Assembly: GCF_003386165.1 (NCBI RefSeq)
Contig: NZ_QRDV01000006.1
Coordinates: 1 to 64,000 of the forward strand
Length of the DNA: 64,000 nt
Direction of reading: 5' to 3'
Source: Winogradskyella eximia
GTDB lineage: Bacteria > Bacteroidota > Bacteroidia > Flavobacteriales > Flavobacteriaceae
In this document: positions 1-7,717 of the stretch, piece after piece
How the letters are laid out: the number at the start of each line of letters is the position of its first letter
How positions within the stretch are numbered: position 1 is the first letter of the stretch
Notes under the pieces: model-generated
Told to the model about the DNA's origin: nothing
Seen by the model: the letters and a program-made list of their open reading frames with translations, nothing else
Database searches by the model: none
Program-made: the position numbers and the translations under genes

Positions 1-1
1 G

Positions 2-94
2 CCAACGGATGGCTATTGGTTTACAGTAGAGTATGACGAACCTTTAACAGGAGCACGTAAAGAATTTAAAGCCCATTTCACCTTGAAACGATAA
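2..94 (+). CDS. C-terminal end of a T9SS type B sorting-domain protein (partial)
   Basis: The reading frame is open from the left edge and gives 30 residues, including YWFTVEY and KEFKAHFTLKR, before TAA. This is the hallmark end of the gliding-motility-associated C-terminal (CHU_C, type B) sorting domain, which directs large surface proteins through the type IX secretion system. The body of the gene lies outside the window. The following porP-like gene begins 6 bases later, the usual pairing of a SprB-like secreted protein with its SprF-like partner. The identification rests on a short but very characteristic motif. Confidence 0.8.
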   Translation, partial: PTDGYWFTVEYDEPLTGARKEFKAHFTLKR

Positions 95-100
95 AGAATT

Positions 101-1117
101 ATGAAATTAAAAAAGTATTGTTTAGTAGCATTTATAGCTTTTTTGGCAAATTATAGCTTTGCCCAAGAAGGAATTCCTATTTATTCTGATTATTTAACAG
201 ATAATTATTATTTAATTCACCCTTCTATGGCAGGTGTTGCTAATTGTGCCAAGATTAGGTTAACGGCAAGGCAGCAATGGTTTGGTGTTGATGATGCTCC
301 TAGTTTGCAAACATTAAGTATGAACGGTAGAATAGGTGATTCTCCTGTGGCTATTGGTGGTGTTGTTTTTAATGATGCTAATGGTTACCATTCAACCGTT
401 GGTGGTTATGCAACTTTTGCTTATCATTTAATGTTTTCTAGAAATGAAATTGATTTAAATATGCTTTCTTTTGGTCTAAGTGCTGGTTTTTTACAGTATA
501 AGTTAGATGAAACGAGTTGGTTAGTTCCAGGTGAACCTTATGATCAGGCTGTGGATGGTATAGTACAAAGCGCAACTAATTTTAATATTGACTTTGGCTT
601 TTCTTACCATTTTGTAGATTTTTATGCACATTTTACGGCAAAGAATATTTTGGATAACGAAGGGATAAATTGGAATGGTATAGATGGATTTGAATATCAA
701 AATTTAAGAACCTATTTATTGTCTTCTGGTTATACTTTTAGTAAGTTCGGTAGCGAATGGAGCTATGAGCCTTCAATTATGTATATGTATAGAGATGCTA
801 CTAAAGAATCTTCAATTGACCTTAATGCTAAAGTTTATAAAGAAATGGATTTTGGTAAAGTTTGGGGTGGATTATCTTACAGACGTAGTTTAGATGGAGC
901 AGAGTTTCAAGATGGATCTGGTGTTAGTAGTCAAAAATTACAATATATAACTCCATTTTTAGGAATAGATTATAATAATTTCGTGTTTGCTTACACATAT
1001 TCTTATCAGGCAAATACGGTAAGTTTTAACTCAGGTGGTTTTCACCAATTAACTCTTGGTTTCAACTTTAACTGTAGAAGAGCTAAATATGAGTGTAATT
1101 GTCCTGCAGTAAATTAA
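101..1117 (+). CDS. PorP/SprF family type IX secretion system outer membrane protein
   Basis: The 338-aa protein starts with a signal peptide (about residues 1-22, ending SFAQ). The next segment, IPIYSDYLTDNYYLIHPSMAG, is the conserved N-terminus of the PorP/SprF family: outer-membrane beta-barrel proteins that help T9SS substrates with type B domains reach the cell surface. The rest has the alternating aromatic and polar pattern of beta strands, and the tail is Cys-rich (NCRRAKYECNC). It follows a type B substrate gene by 6 bases, so it is probably that substrate's dedicated partner. A strong terminator follows. The family is clear; the substrate pairing is inferred from context. Confidence 0.9.
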   Translation: MKLKKYCLVAFIAFLANYSFAQEGIPIYSDYLTDNYYLIHPSMAGVANCAKIRLTARQQWFGVDDAPSLQTLSMNGRIGDSPVAIGGVVFNDANGYHSTVGGYATFAYHLMFSRNEIDLNMLSFGLSAGFLQYKLDETSWLVPGEPYDQAVDGIVQSATNFNIDFGFSYHFVDFYAHFTAKNILDNEGINWNGIDGFEYQNLRTYLLSSGYTFSKFGSEWSYEPSIMYMYRDATKESSIDLNAKVYKEMDFGKVWGGLSYRRSLDGAEFQDGSGVSSQKLQYITPFLGIDYNNFVFAYTYSYQANTVSFNSGGFHQLTLGFNFNCRRAKYECNCPAVN

Positions 1118-1140
1118 ATTATTATCATTTTATATAAAAG

Positions 1141-1174
1141 AAAAAAAGGCTCAATATAATTGAGCCTTTTTTTC
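1141..1174. terminator. Bidirectional rho-independent terminator
   Basis: An 8-bp perfect stem GGCTCAAT / ATTGAGCC (1148-1155 and 1159-1166) with a 3-nt loop has an A-run on its left and a T-run on its right. It can end the porP transcript on the plus strand and the VWA gene transcript on the minus strand. Confidence 0.85.
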
Positions 1175-1187
1175 TTTTAATGAGTTA

Positions 1188-2357
1188 TTATTCCCATTTG
1201 TAATTTTTCTTTTCTGCTTGTGTTTTTAAAGCTTTAAGCATTGCATTTTCTAGACTGTTAGACGCATTGGTATTTTGCTTAGCTACATAATCTCGTCGCT
1301 TTAGGTTGAGGGCCGCAATTTCATCTTGTAGCTTTATACGAGTTTTACTTTGTGCTTCAACATAAGATTTAATTTCGGCTTTAGATTTTCCTTTTAATTC
1401 TATTGGCAATTCGCTTTGTTTTAAATCTTCATATGAAAAATCTTCTTCTTTTTCGGCATCAACTAAATCCCAAGAACTATTTTTATATAGACGAGAACTC
1501 TTACTTACCGTTCTACTTACAGCATTTGCTTTATTATAACTCATTGCATTAGAATCTTGTTCGGCTTGCATTTCCATCTTTTTTCTACCAGCACTACCAT
1601 AGGCAACATAAGTTTTGTTCAATTTTTCATTGAGCTCTAATATTTTGTCATCGTAAGGTGAAGCGATATGCACAGTTGCTTCATTATGATTAATTGCCAT
1701 ATAATTACCATGAGTTAAATCGGCTCCGTGTTTCCATGAGATAGAAATGCCTTGATCATAATCTCCACAAAAAATAGTGTTTACAGTAACGTCTCTGTTG
1801 TGCGCTAATTTTGATGCTTCCTTATAACTCACATTACCTTGAGAATAAGGTTCATTTCCGGCTATGAAAATAAGTTTTAAATCATCTTCATTAGTTCCCC
1901 ATTCTAATTGGTTAAGAGCTGTTTTAATTACTTTTCCACAATATTCATTTCCTCCGTTTGTGGTTAAAGAGAATAATGATTTGGAAATTTCATCTAAATC
2001 ATCACTAAAAGAAATCACCTGTCTTAAATAACCTTCTTCTGCATTAAGATTATCGTTTCCGTATTCGTAAAGTGCAATTTTAAGATTAGGATTTTCGTTT
2101 TCACATTTTGCATAAGACAGTTCGTTTACAATCTTCCAAAGTTGGGCTTTGGCTTGGTCTATTAATCCATCCATACTATTACTAGTGTCTAGTAGTAACG
2201 CAACTTTAATTTCGGGTTGTTCGGTTTTTGAATTTGTTTCGATTACAGTTTCTGCAATTAATTGATTAGAAATATCCGACTTTTTATTATTGGCATTGCA
2301 AGCCATTAAAGTGGTAAGACATAATGCAACAATCAAAGGTTTAAATTGTGTTTTCAT
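1188..2357 (-). CDS. VWA domain-containing lipoprotein
   Basis: The 389-aa protein has a lipoprotein signal peptide with lipobox LMAC (Cys20). A von Willebrand factor A domain spans about residues 50-245, and its metal-ion-dependent adhesion motif DTSNS is at 57-61. The C-terminal part (about 260-389) is charged and helical. It is probably anchored to the outer or inner membrane facing the periplasm and mediates metal-dependent protein contacts; its partner is unknown. It lies 29 bp downstream of the SIMPL-like gene on the same strand, so the two are probably co-transcribed, ending at the terminator at 1141-1174. Confidence 0.8.
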   Translation of the reverse strand: MKTQFKPLIVALCLTTLMACNANNKKSDISNQLIAETVIETNSKTEQPEIKVALLLDTSNSMDGLIDQAKAQLWKIVNELSYAKCENENPNLKIALYEYGNDNLNAEEGYLRQVISFSDDLDEISKSLFSLTTNGGNEYCGKVIKTALNQLEWGTNEDDLKLIFIAGNEPYSQGNVSYKEASKLAHNRDVTVNTIFCGDYDQGISISWKHGADLTHGNYMAINHNEATVHIASPYDDKILELNEKLNKTYVAYGSAGRKKMEMQAEQDSNAMSYNKANAVSRTVSKSSRLYKNSSWDLVDAEKEEDFSYEDLKQSELPIELKGKSKAEIKSYVEAQSKTRIKLQDEIAALNLKRRDYVAKQNTNASNSLENAMLKALKTQAEKKNYKWE

Positions 2358-2386
2358 GTTATAGGTTTTAAATTATATTCAAAAGT

Positions 2387-3418
2387 TTATTTTTTTGTGT
2401 TTAATTCTTTTACATCTATTGTACCGTTTGGAGAAATTACATAGTACTTGTGATCTATTTTTGTTTCTACAATTGGTGTGTCTTTTTTCTCTATTGGTTT
2501 GGGAGTGAAAACGAGTTTTATATTCATGCCAATTTGAACTACAGGTTCTAAAATAGAAGGGTTAATTACAACATCATAGTTTTCGTAGGTTAAAGGTTGG
2601 TAATAGTAAGAGGTCTGTTTTTTTGCTGTAGTTACGCCCTTGCTTTTATCTAAGGCCTCTACGGAAATACTGTTATAGGCTTGGTAGCTTTGGTAAAAAT
2701 CCTTCGGAAAATAACAATATTTATCATCTGCAATAGCTACGTTATAATCAGACATATCAAAGCCTAAAACTTTGTAGTATGCTTTTTTCTCTTCAATGAG
2801 TTTTAATAATTGATCTTGAAGATTTTTGTAAACGTCTTGAATGTTGTCTATATAATAATCAACCTTGACCAAGTTATATACTTCACTTTGCGCACATGCT
2901 TCTAAAATCGCTTCAAACTGATTGGTTTTTGTAAATTGAATATGAATGTTTTGTTGCAATTCAAATCCCTTAGGAACTTCCGTGTACGTTTTACTGAATA
3001 ATTTCTTAGTGACTTCAACTTCGTAAATAGGAATAAAAGAGATCACATCAATTGCTATATTGTTTTGAGTAATACCTTTAGCGTTTAAGCGATTTTTAAT
3101 TTGGTCTATACGTTCTTTCATTAACTGGTTAGTGATTTCAGCTGAAGGCCCTATTTGAGAGACATTGAATAGAGCTGTGTAAGTTGTAGCACTAACATTT
3201 TGGAGCGCTTTTACATCAACGGTCAATATATTACTGGGATGAAGTGTTTGGTTGATTTGTTTTTGAACCGTTGGGTTATAGATTTGAGCATTTCCTGAAC
3301 TTAAAATATTTTGTCTAGAAATATCTTTAGTGATTTCATTATAATTTCCTCGATGTTGAGCAGCAAGATTAAGGCTGAATATTAAAAAGAGCACTAATCC
3401 TAAATTGATTGTTTTCAT
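2387..3418 (-). CDS. Exported SIMPL-like (DUF541-type) protein
   Basis: The 343-aa protein has a signal peptide ending LNLAAQ (about residue 21). Residues about 65-310 show the layout of SIMPL/DUF541 periplasmic proteins: a first strand (TVDVKALQNVSA), then a helix with alternating ERIDQIKNRL, a strand containing DVISFIP, and a second alpha/beta half. The tail is Lys-rich and low in complexity. The function of this family is not known. It is the first gene of a probable pair with the VWA lipoprotein. The family assignment is by pattern and moderate; an unrelated Bacteroidetes exported family remains possible. Confidence 0.55.
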   Translation of the reverse strand: MKTINLGLVLFLIFSLNLAAQHRGNYNEITKDISRQNILSSGNAQIYNPTVQKQINQTLHPSNILTVDVKALQNVSATTYTALFNVSQIGPSAEITNQLMKERIDQIKNRLNAKGITQNNIAIDVISFIPIYEVEVTKKLFSKTYTEVPKGFELQQNIHIQFTKTNQFEAILEACAQSEVYNLVKVDYYIDNIQDVYKNLQDQLLKLIEEKKAYYKVLGFDMSDYNVAIADDKYCYFPKDFYQSYQAYNSISVEALDKSKGVTTAKKQTSYYYQPLTYENYDVVINPSILEPVVQIGMNIKLVFTPKPIEKKDTPIVETKIDHKYYVISPNGTIDVKELNTKK

Positions 3419-3483
3419 GTGTATTATTGTTTTTTGATTTATAGGGTAAAGCTCTGTTGAAAAAACAGCGATTAAAAACCAGA

Positions 3484-3513
3484 ATGAGTAAAACGCTTCT
3501 TTGGATGAGTAAA
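3484..3513. promoter_or_regulatory. Direct repeat ATGAGTAAA with 21-bp period, candidate LytTR site
   Basis: ATGAGTAAA occurs at 3484-3492 and again at 3505-3513, exactly two helical turns apart. It lies in the divergent region between the SIMPL-like gene and the sensor kinase operon. LytTR-family regulators bind pairs of about 9-bp direct repeats with 21-22 bp periodicity, and a LytTR regulator is encoded just downstream. The spacing fits; whether the sequence is a binding site is inference. Confidence 0.4.
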
Positions 3514-3583
3514 CTGGACTAAGTTTTTAGTATAAGTCCTCTTTTAATGTTTGATATGTATAGAATTCCGTATCAGTGATTTT

Positions 3584-3611
3584 TTGAAACCAAATAAAGT
3601 ATGTAAGTTTA
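3584..3611 (+). promoter_or_regulatory. Candidate Bacteroidetes promoter of the sensor/regulator operon
   Basis: TTG at 3584-3586, 17 nt, then TAAGTTTA at 3604-3611 matches the Bacteroidetes TTG-N17-20-TANNTTTG consensus except for the last base. It ends 22 nt before the GTG start. Confidence 0.45.
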
Positions 3612-3633
3612 GTCCAACAAATAGAAAGTGTAA

Positions 3634-5802
3634 GTGAGAATTTTTAAAACATATGGTTTTTTACTATTGTTTTGTTGTGTTGGGTTTTTATCCTTCGGAC
3701 AGAATAATAAGTCAATTAAAAAAAACAGTGAACCTGTATTTACCATTAGAGGCTCTGTGTATGACAAAAGTACACATGATCCTTATAGTGGTGTAGAAGT
3801 ATTAGTAAATGGAGGAAAGTACACTAGAACTAGTTTTGATGGATCATTTAATGTATTAGCCAAAATGGGGGATGAGCTAATTATTAGCCATAAAGATTTT
3901 GAAACCATTTACTATACCATTAAATCTAATGAACGTGTAATTATTGAAGTTGTTGATTCTGAAAAATCGAGTTTTCAATCTAAAAGTAATGGAAATGTAA
4001 AACGTTTTAATGAGATGATTGATTCTGCTGATGTCTACCTTAAAAAAGACGCAGAGAAGAGTATTAAGTTTATTGGAGATGCACTAAATGGAGGAATTAA
4101 TACCGCACAAAGTGCTGAAGCACATGAATTGTTGGGTGATGTTTATAGGTATTGGAAACAGTTTGATTTGGCTATTTCTGCATACAAAATTAGCCTTCAA
4201 AATACAAAGACAACATCTGCACAACTAAAATTAGCAAAGTCTTATCTAGATAATGGTGATTTTGATACTAGCCTAGCGACTTATAATGCGATTGATGAAA
4301 ATGCTTTATCTAACTATGATAAAACTATATGGTTTGAAGGTAGAGGAGATGTATTTGTAAAACTGAAAGATTATTCTAACGGCATTAAAGCATATGAAGA
4401 TGGCTTAAAAGTGGCAAAAAAACATCTAATTGCGCCAAAGGTTACAGATTTAAATTCTAAAATGGCACAAGTCTATAGCGACCAAGGACAAACGACTAAG
4501 GCAAAAAGTTTTTTTAATAATTCCTTGAATTTAGCTGAAAAAGAAAATAAAAAACGTGCAGTAGAAGAACAGATTAAGGTAGCAGAATTTAATAGCGCAA
4601 ATGCAGATTACGAAAATGAAATTGTATTAAGAAAGCAAGCGATTGAAGGAATTAAGGATATTGAAAGAGATTCTGTAATCGCTAATGAAAGTCCTATAAC
4701 ATCACAAAAACAAAACTATAAAATTGCAACAGCTTACTTACTTAGTGATGATTTAAACAATGCGATTCCATATTTAGAAAAAAGTAGAGAAGAAGCTGGA
4801 GAGAAGGGAGATTTAGATGTTAAGTTAGATGCAACGCGCAAGCTTTCTGAAGTTAATGCGAGATTAGGTAATACTGAAAAAACAATAGCCTATAATGAAG
4901 AATATAAAAATGTAGTAGATGAGTTATATGCTAAAAAAATACAAGAAATATCTCAAGCCGCACGTTTTAGTAGAAACATTGCTGAGCAGCAAAATAGAAT
5001 AACATCTTTAGAGAGTGATAGGGCTTTGTCTAAGAGTAAATACGAGTTAACACAAGAACAGAATAAAAGTCAGAAAGTTATTATTTATTCACTAATTGGA
5101 GGTTTAGTTTTGTTATTAATTACGGGTTATTTAATGTTTAAATATATTAAACAACAACGTTTAGCAAATAATCTATTGGCTTTAAAATCCTTAAGAAGTC
5201 AGATGAATCCACATTTTATTTTTAATGCTTTAAACTCTGTAAATACATTTATTGCAACAAATGATGAGCGAACTGCAAATAAATATCTGTCTGATTTTTC
5301 ACAGTTAATGCGAGCTGTTTTAGAAAATAGTGAAGAAGATTTTATTCCATTGAAAAAGGAAATTGAGTTATTAAATTTATACACCAAGCTAGAGCATTTT
5401 AGATTTCAAGATAAGTTTGATTATTCTATAGATGTAGACGAAACTATAGATATTGAAGAATTTCAGATTCCACCTATGTTATTACAACCTTATATTGAAA
5501 ATGCCGTATGGCACGGCTTACGTTACAAAACCGAAAAAGGACATTTAAATATTAATATTCAACCAAAATCCAAAGACGAAATAAATATCACCATTTCAGA
5601 TGATGGTATTGGTAGAGAACGCTCTAAAGCATTAAAAACAGACCATCAGAAAAAGCAAAACTCTAAAGGAATGAATAATATTAAAAAACGTGTTGCTATT
5701 TTGAATGAAATGTATAAAGATAAAGTTGATGTAACAATCGATGATTTCCAAAATTTGGAAGATGCAGGAACCAAGGTAGTTGTAACACTAAAGAAAGATT
5801 AA
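3634..5802 (+). CDS. LytS-type sensor histidine kinase with carboxypeptidase-regulatory-like and TPR domains
   Basis: The 722-aa protein starts at GTG; an in-frame stop directly precedes it, so no ATG is available upstream. Order: signal peptide (1-23), carboxypeptidase-regulatory-like beta-sandwich (about 36-105, IRGSVYDKSTHDPYSGVEV), TPR helices (about 125-430), coiled coil (about 435-475), one transmembrane helix (about 483-503), His_kinase domain with QMNPHFIFNALNS (phospho-acceptor His527), then an HATPase with ENAVWHGL and SDDGIGRER. The large N-terminal part is therefore extracytoplasmic and probably senses envelope protein contacts. The LytTR regulator starts 2 bp after its stop, so the two form one system. 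Confidence 0.9.
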   Translation: MRIFKTYGFLLLFCCVGFLSFGQNNKSIKKNSEPVFTIRGSVYDKSTHDPYSGVEVLVNGGKYTRTSFDGSFNVLAKMGDELIISHKDFETIYYTIKSNERVIIEVVDSEKSSFQSKSNGNVKRFNEMIDSADVYLKKDAEKSIKFIGDALNGGINTAQSAEAHELLGDVYRYWKQFDLAISAYKISLQNTKTTSAQLKLAKSYLDNGDFDTSLATYNAIDENALSNYDKTIWFEGRGDVFVKLKDYSNGIKAYEDGLKVAKKHLIAPKVTDLNSKMAQVYSDQGQTTKAKSFFNNSLNLAEKENKKRAVEEQIKVAEFNSANADYENEIVLRKQAIEGIKDIERDSVIANESPITSQKQNYKIATAYLLSDDLNNAIPYLEKSREEAGEKGDLDVKLDATRKLSEVNARLGNTEKTIAYNEEYKNVVDELYAKKIQEISQAARFSRNIAEQQNRITSLESDRALSKSKYELTQEQNKSQKVIIYSLIGGLVLLLITGYLMFKYIKQQRLANNLLALKSLRSQMNPHFIFNALNSVNTFIATNDERTANKYLSDFSQLMRAVLENSEEDFIPLKKEIELLNLYTKLEHFRFQDKFDYSIDVDETIDIEEFQIPPMLLQPYIENAVWHGLRYKTEKGHLNINIQPKSKDEINITISDDGIGRERSKALKTDHQKKQNSKGMNNIKKRVAILNEMYKDKVDVTIDDFQNLEDAGTKVVVTLKKD

Positions 5803-5804
5803 GT

Positions 5805-6539
5805 ATGAAATTAAACGCTATAATTGTTGAGGACGAAGAAAATAGTAGACTAATTCTAAGAAATTACTTAACAAAATACTGCCCCAATATTTCGATTTTA
5901 GGTGAAGCGGCAAATGTTGAAGAAGCATTAGTATTAATTAGAGCTAATGATTTAGATGTTGTCTTTTTAGATGTAGAGATGCCTTATGGCAATGCTTTTG
6001 ATTTATTAGATAAAGTTGGAGATATCAATTTCGAAACCATATTTGTAACCGCTTACAACCATTATGCAATTGAAGCTTTAAATGCGCATGCTTCGTATTA
6101 TTTAATGAAACCAATTTCTATTGATGAGTTAATAAAAGCTGTAGATTATGTTACGGAAATTAGAACAAAAGAAGATGCCCTTCAAGATCAGGTTTTAGTG
6201 CCAAAGACAAATTCTGTGAGTGGTAAAATAACTATTCCGCAGCAAGATGGTTTTGAAGTTATCGAAACTGCAGATATTATGTATTGTAAAGCAGATGATA
6301 ACTACACAGAAATATATCTTAATACCAATAAAAAGAAACTTGTTAGTAAAACATTAAAGTATATAGAGGAAAGCTTAAAGGATGCTAATTTTGCTAGAGT
6401 GCACAAAAGCTACTTAGTCAACGTTAATGAAATTGTAAAATACGTAAAAGGTAAAGGTGGAAGTGTGGTATTAAGTAATGGCAAAGAGATTATGGTATCA
6501 GCTTCAAAAAAGTCTGATTTGTTGTCTTATTTTAAGTGA
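5805..6539 (+). CDS. LytTR family response regulator transcription factor
   Basis: The 244-aa protein has a CheY-like receiver (about 1-120) with acidic pocket EDEE (residues 9-12), phospho-acceptor Asp56 in FLDVEMP and conserved Lys in LMKPIS. A LytTR DNA-binding domain follows (about 140-244; KADDNYTEIYL, FARVHKSYLVNVN). It receives phosphate from the adjacent kinase and binds DNA as direct-repeat half-sites. Two bases separate it from the kinase stop. The direct repeat at 3484-3513 is a candidate target, which would make the operon autoregulated. Confidence 0.93.
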   Translation: MKLNAIIVEDEENSRLILRNYLTKYCPNISILGEAANVEEALVLIRANDLDVVFLDVEMPYGNAFDLLDKVGDINFETIFVTAYNHYAIEALNAHASYYLMKPISIDELIKAVDYVTEIRTKEDALQDQVLVPKTNSVSGKITIPQQDGFEVIETADIMYCKADDNYTEIYLNTNKKKLVSKTLKYIEESLKDANFARVHKSYLVNVNEIVKYVKGKGGSVVLSNGKEIMVSASKKSDLLSYFK

Positions 6540-6550
6540 TAAAATAGCTT

Positions 6551-6787
6551 TTATTCTTGCTCATATTTAAATGGCTCAATGGGATGATCTTGATAATAAT
6601 GTTCAAAGGTCTTATTTGTTGTGTATTTCTCTTTTAATGTTTTATATACCATTAAAACTACAGCTATTTGCCCAATAACAGTTAGATAAAAGACCCAAGT
6701 AAAAGAAAAATTTAGTGTGGCCATTATTGTTACGGTAATCAATAATAATGTGGTGATTATTACATATGGAAAAGGTGAGGATTTCAT
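6551..6787 (-). CDS. Small two-helix membrane protein of unknown function
   Basis: The 78-aa protein has two predicted transmembrane helices (about residues 7-27, YVIITTLLLITVTIMATL, and 31-51) joined by a short turn, then a polar tail KEKYTTNKTFEHYYQDHPIEPF. I do not recognise the family. It converges on the LytTR regulator with only 11 bases between the stops and no strong terminator. Composition matches its neighbours and it has an ATG start, so it is probably real. Confidence 0.6.
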   Translation of the reverse strand: MKSSPFPYVIITTLLLITVTIMATLNFSFTWVFYLTVIGQIAVVLMVYKTLKEKYTTNKTFEHYYQDHPIEPFKYEQE

Positions 6788-6872
6788 ATCTTAAAAATTT
6801 TTAATTTAAGATACTAATTTTATGTAAAATCTAAAAGGTATTTAACGTAACTCTAACAGCATTTAATTTAAA

Positions 6873-7664
6873 TTACATACTCAATTCCACTACTAAGCCT
6901 TCATTTGCTCTTACATTAAAAACTGTATTATCTTCAAAAATTAAGTATTGGCCTTTAATACCAACTAATTTTCCAGAGTAATGTGGAGTTTTACTTAGAT
7001 TAAGGCTTTTAGGTTTTAAAGGATAGTGTTCTACAGGGAAATCAATATGTGTTTCAGTATTGTTTTCAATAAAATAGGGTTGTGCTTCTTCTGGAATGTA
7101 TTGTTTTAGTTTTTGTCGCCATTCTAATAAATCTTCATCCTTAATATCGTTTTTCAGCATAGTTCGCCAGTTGGTTTTATCAGCAACATGTTCTTTTAAG
7201 GCAACTTCGGTAATTCCAGCTAAATAACGGTTAGGAACTTCAACTATCTCTATGGCTTCATGTGCGCCTTGGTCAATCCAACGCGTGGGCACTTGTCCTT
7301 TTCTAGTAACACCAACTTTTACGTTGCTAGAGTTGGCTAAATATACAATGTGTGGTTGTAGTTGTACTTGTTTTTCAAATTCGAGGTCTCTATCCTCTAT
7401 ACCTAAATGTGCTGTACTTAATTCTGGTCGCATTATCCAATCTCCTGCGAGTGGTTGATTAAAAAAACAGGTTTTACAAAAGCCTTGTCTGTAAATTGGA
7501 CGGTCTAATCCACAGCTTAAACATTGATGTCCAATAAGCTTTATATCAATAGGTTTATTCAATAATTGATTGACATGTATAAAATCATTTTTAAAGACTA
7601 GATAGTATTGAATAGGCTCTAAAAATTCAGTTTGCATTTTTGTGAGGACTCCTGTGTAAACCAT
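6873..7664 (-). CDS. DUF2797 domain-containing protein
   Basis: The 263-aa protein has a zinc-ribbon-like cluster near the N-terminus (CLSC then CKTC, about residues 48-69). It continues with HLGIEDRD, HIVYLANSSNVKVGVTR and RWIDQGA, the conserved core of DUF2797, which resembles GIY-YIG-like segments (VYLA...KVGVT). The biochemical function is not established. It is divergent from the GH3 gene, with 53 bp between the starts, so their promoters must overlap. Confidence 0.85.
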   Translation of the reverse strand: MVYTGVLTKMQTEFLEPIQYYLVFKNDFIHVNQLLNKPIDIKLIGHQCLSCGLDRPIYRQGFCKTCFFNQPLAGDWIMRPELSTAHLGIEDRDLEFEKQVQLQPHIVYLANSSNVKVGVTRKGQVPTRWIDQGAHEAIEIVEVPNRYLAGITEVALKEHVADKTNWRTMLKNDIKDEDLLEWRQKLKQYIPEEAQPYFIENNTETHIDFPVEHYPLKPKSLNLSKTPHYSGKLVGIKGQYLIFEDNTVFNVRANEGLVVELSM

Positions 7665-7717
7665 GAAAGAATTTTAGTATTTTTAGCATTCATTTATGTC
7701 GTAAAGATAGCCAATCT

